This document shows, one piece after another, positions 62,401-64,000 of a DNA stretch of 64,000 bases. The stretch spans positions 5,270,001 to 5,334,000 of the forward strand of contig JARUPY010000474.1 of NCBI GenBank assembly GCA_029817715.1, in the 5' to 3' direction. The notes under the pieces are model-generated. The model was not told the origin of the DNA and searched no databases. It worked only from the letters and a program-made list of their open reading frames with translations. Origin of the DNA: Melastoma dodecandrum. Its lineage: Eukaryota > Streptophyta > Magnoliopsida > Myrtales > Melastomataceae. A program made the translations under genes and the position numbers. The number at the start of each line of letters is the position of its first letter. Position 1 is the stretch's first letter.

Positions 62401-63185
62401 CTCCTCTTGATGCAAGAGAAATTAGTGTGCTTTTGAGATGGTAACTTTCTCATCAAAATCTTTCTATTTAATTTAGAGTTTTAACTGAAGTTGACTAGTT
62501 GATATACTTAGTATTCTTGTGTTTGTTTAGGTCCACACAAAAAGAAGAAAAAACAAAAAACTTTGAATGATGTGGTTTTTGTGATGACTAACTCGAGTTT
62601 GAGAAAGAATAAGCAAACAAGGACTCCAACGGATTATAATATTGATGATCTTCCCTCAGATATTAATGGATCATTGATGATGAAGATGCGGAATATTTTG
62701 ATGATAAGATTGAGACTATAAATGAAGATGTAGTGTGAGTTGGAGAGGAAGATGAAGCTAATAGAGTTGGTGATGATGATTTGCGGATTCCAAGCTTTGA
62801 AAATGCTGAATTCGATGAGGAAAATGAAGATGTTGAGGAGGGATATGATTATTTTGATCAAAATTGGATCCGTAGATGTTTTTGTTATGTTTTTATGACT
62901 TGTCACTTTAATGAACTTTAACAAGACTTTTAGACATTTATGGTGTGTTTTGTTTGTGAGCTTATGTTATGTTTGTGGCTCTTAATCTTGTCACGCACTT
63001 TAATTTATGAGTATGGACTTGTTCCTTTGTGTTATTTGATGTTATTTGCTATTTGTTCTCATGCATACATATATATGTGTTTAATTTACAATTTTTAAAC
63101 TCTTCCGATTTTACTTACGATCATGCGAGTTACGATCTTGTTGCCCGCTATTGATCCTACGTAGGATCTCGATTTTAACAACCTA
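59431..63185 (+). mobile_element. hAT-superfamily transposon with degraded termini
   Basis: The body encodes a hAT transposase relic (60540-62930). Candidate terminal inverted repeats are CAATGTTTTCAAAATC at 59431 and, read inverted, TAGGTTGTTAAAATC ending at 63185. Flanking 8-mers GATGGTGT (59423-59430) and GCTGGTAC (63186-63193) agree at 5 of 8 positions, as expected for an old 8-bp target duplication. The ends are tentative; the transposase is secure. Confidence 0.55.
60540..62930 (+). pseudogene. hAT transposase relic (BED finger, DUF659, dimerization region)
   Basis: An N-terminal BED-type segment is seen at about 60640-60810 (DVAWEHG, then, after a frame shift, CKYYEKVMSGGVYRLKHHL). 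DUF659 follows in the 60817-61473 frame (FGCSIMTNGWTDKRRR; VIQVVSDNATNYKAAGYLL). After a stop at 61471, LTHCDAHCIDLMLEDFEKKI and, in 61609-61974, VRPAATRFATAYLTLGCL follow. The C-terminal hAT dimerization block is broken (WWESYG, then PELQKFVIRVLSLTC, about 62327-62400). A Glu/Asp-rich tail (to about 62870) ends it. There are at least five interruptions; some may be introns. The protein would be a DNA cut-and-paste transposase if intact. Confidence 0.85.
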
Positions 63186-63379
63186 GCTGGTACAACCTAA
63201 ATGCTCTTGGCTTTTGATTAATCCATCTTCCCTAGGTACAAAAAAAAAAGCAGTCTTCGCCCCATGTCAATGTTAAAGTCATTGATCGAAAGGGTTGAGC
63301 ACCATATTTGACATCTATCAGTGGAAGTAGAGAGAGTCAATCCGGTTAGAGAATGTTCTATTGATTCTGTAGAAGAAGC

Positions 63380-64000
63380 TTCATATCAATGATTCTTTGA
63401 TGGATTATGAAGTAAATGTTGACATTGGAAATAAAATGTTTAATGATTTTAATGCTAGCTATGAGATGCTAAAGGATAATTTTTGTTCAAAACAAGGGGT
63501 GACGATTGTTGAAATAAGTGAAGGGTCCCATAGTAGATGAAAGGAAAAACATTTTCCTTTTAATAATAATTATGTCGATGACGTTAGTCATGAGATGATG
63601 AATATGAGAATGACCCCATTAGATATGACAATGACATGATTGAAGAATTCCACAAAGAGATGAAGTTCAAAGACAAGAAGTAATTCATCTTCGCGATGAA
63701 TAATTATCACATATAAAACTACTTCAATTTCAAATATTTGAATCTGATAAGAGGTTGTGCTCTCTTTTTTGTTGTGATTATGAGAAGGGTTTAAGTGGAG
63801 ATTACGGAGTCGAGATAACAATAATTGACGGCCACATACTTGCATTAATCCTCTTTTATCGTGTGACAATGAACGGTTCAATTCAAACTTCATGACCCAT
63901 TTATTCAAATAGTTTGTAAGGGAAACACTTGAAACTAAAGCTACATTTATTTGCAATATCATTAAGGAGAAGAATGGATATGAATACCAAGGAGAAGAAC
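63380..64000 (+). pseudogene. MuDR-like transposase N-terminal relic, running off the window
   Basis: Plus-strand frames contain KFKDKK-FIFAMNNYHI-NYFNFKYL (about 63662-63745; the dashes mark a stop or gap). This matches the 'F..K..F..A...Y.I...F.FKY' DNA-binding N-terminus of plant Mutator (MuDR-type) transposases. Later pieces (CCDYEKGLSG, about 63770) would be the zinc-containing segment. It continues past the right edge and contains stops. An open frame on the opposite strand is only its shadow. Confidence 0.5.

Noticed and set aside
63588..63962. 124-codon minus-strand ORF at the right edge
   Set aside because: Antisense of a MuDR-like coding relic; the sense strand has the recognisable motif.

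Overview
The window is nuclear DNA of a flowering plant. The evidence is short GT-AG introns, plant-specific gene families (flowering-time RNA-binding protein FPA, group I bZIP, strictosidine-synthase-like, DUF4220/DUF594, vacuolar processing enzyme) and a dense load of plant transposable elements, including an endogenous caulimovirid. The sequence alone does not fix the species. Five genes look intact or nearly so. On the minus strand are the Hsp70-Hsp90 organizing co-chaperone HOP/STI1 (7211-10196), a putative plastid protein of unknown function (33927-35461), a group I bZIP factor (45356-48092) and FPA (52343-56464). On the plus strand is a strictosidine-synthase-like protein (43480-44972). 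Exon structures were worked out by hand from splice sites and reading-frame phase; four of the five close perfectly in frame (581, 410, 425 and 908 residues).

Layout. 1-3182 is gene-free, with a 23-bp perfect inverted repeat, a 37-bp tandem repeat and a TATA-bearing promoter-like segment. 3194-5528 is an internally deleted Ty1/copia element with two 368-bp LTRs. 6376-6900 is a relic of the C-terminal prodomain of a vacuolar processing enzyme. HOP follows. Its promoter carries a 704-bp non-autonomous Mutator-like element (10319-11022) with about 210-bp terminal inverted repeats and a perfect 9-bp target duplication. Next comes a degenerate endogenous pararetrovirus (about 11.2-19.74 kb) with the order capsid-like, zinc knuckle, movement protein, protease, RT, RNase H, then a second zinc knuckle and a 23-residue tandem repeat, then TATA box, coiled-coil ORF and tRNA-Met primer site.

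20018-32339 is a complete 12.3-kb Ty3/gypsy element of Tat-lineage type. It has two LTRs, a perfect ATGTG target duplication, gag, protease, RT, RNase H, a second RNase H and integrase, and an antisense gene of the plant mobile domain (PMD) family between integrase and the 3' LTR. After the plastid-protein gene lies a graveyard (35.8-42.9 kb): a DUF4220/DUF594 pseudogene, a minus-strand copia fragment, and a broken relative of the Tat element whose protease and gag pieces face each other on opposite strands.

The right part is calmer. The SSL and bZIP genes converge, FPA follows after a 4-kb spacer, and the window ends in an RNase H relic, a hAT (BED/DUF659) transposon with degraded termini, and the start of a MuDR-like transposase relic. 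The host genes have no evident functional link to each other. The main biological story is nested and adjacent transposon and viral insertions next to ordinary housekeeping and regulatory genes.
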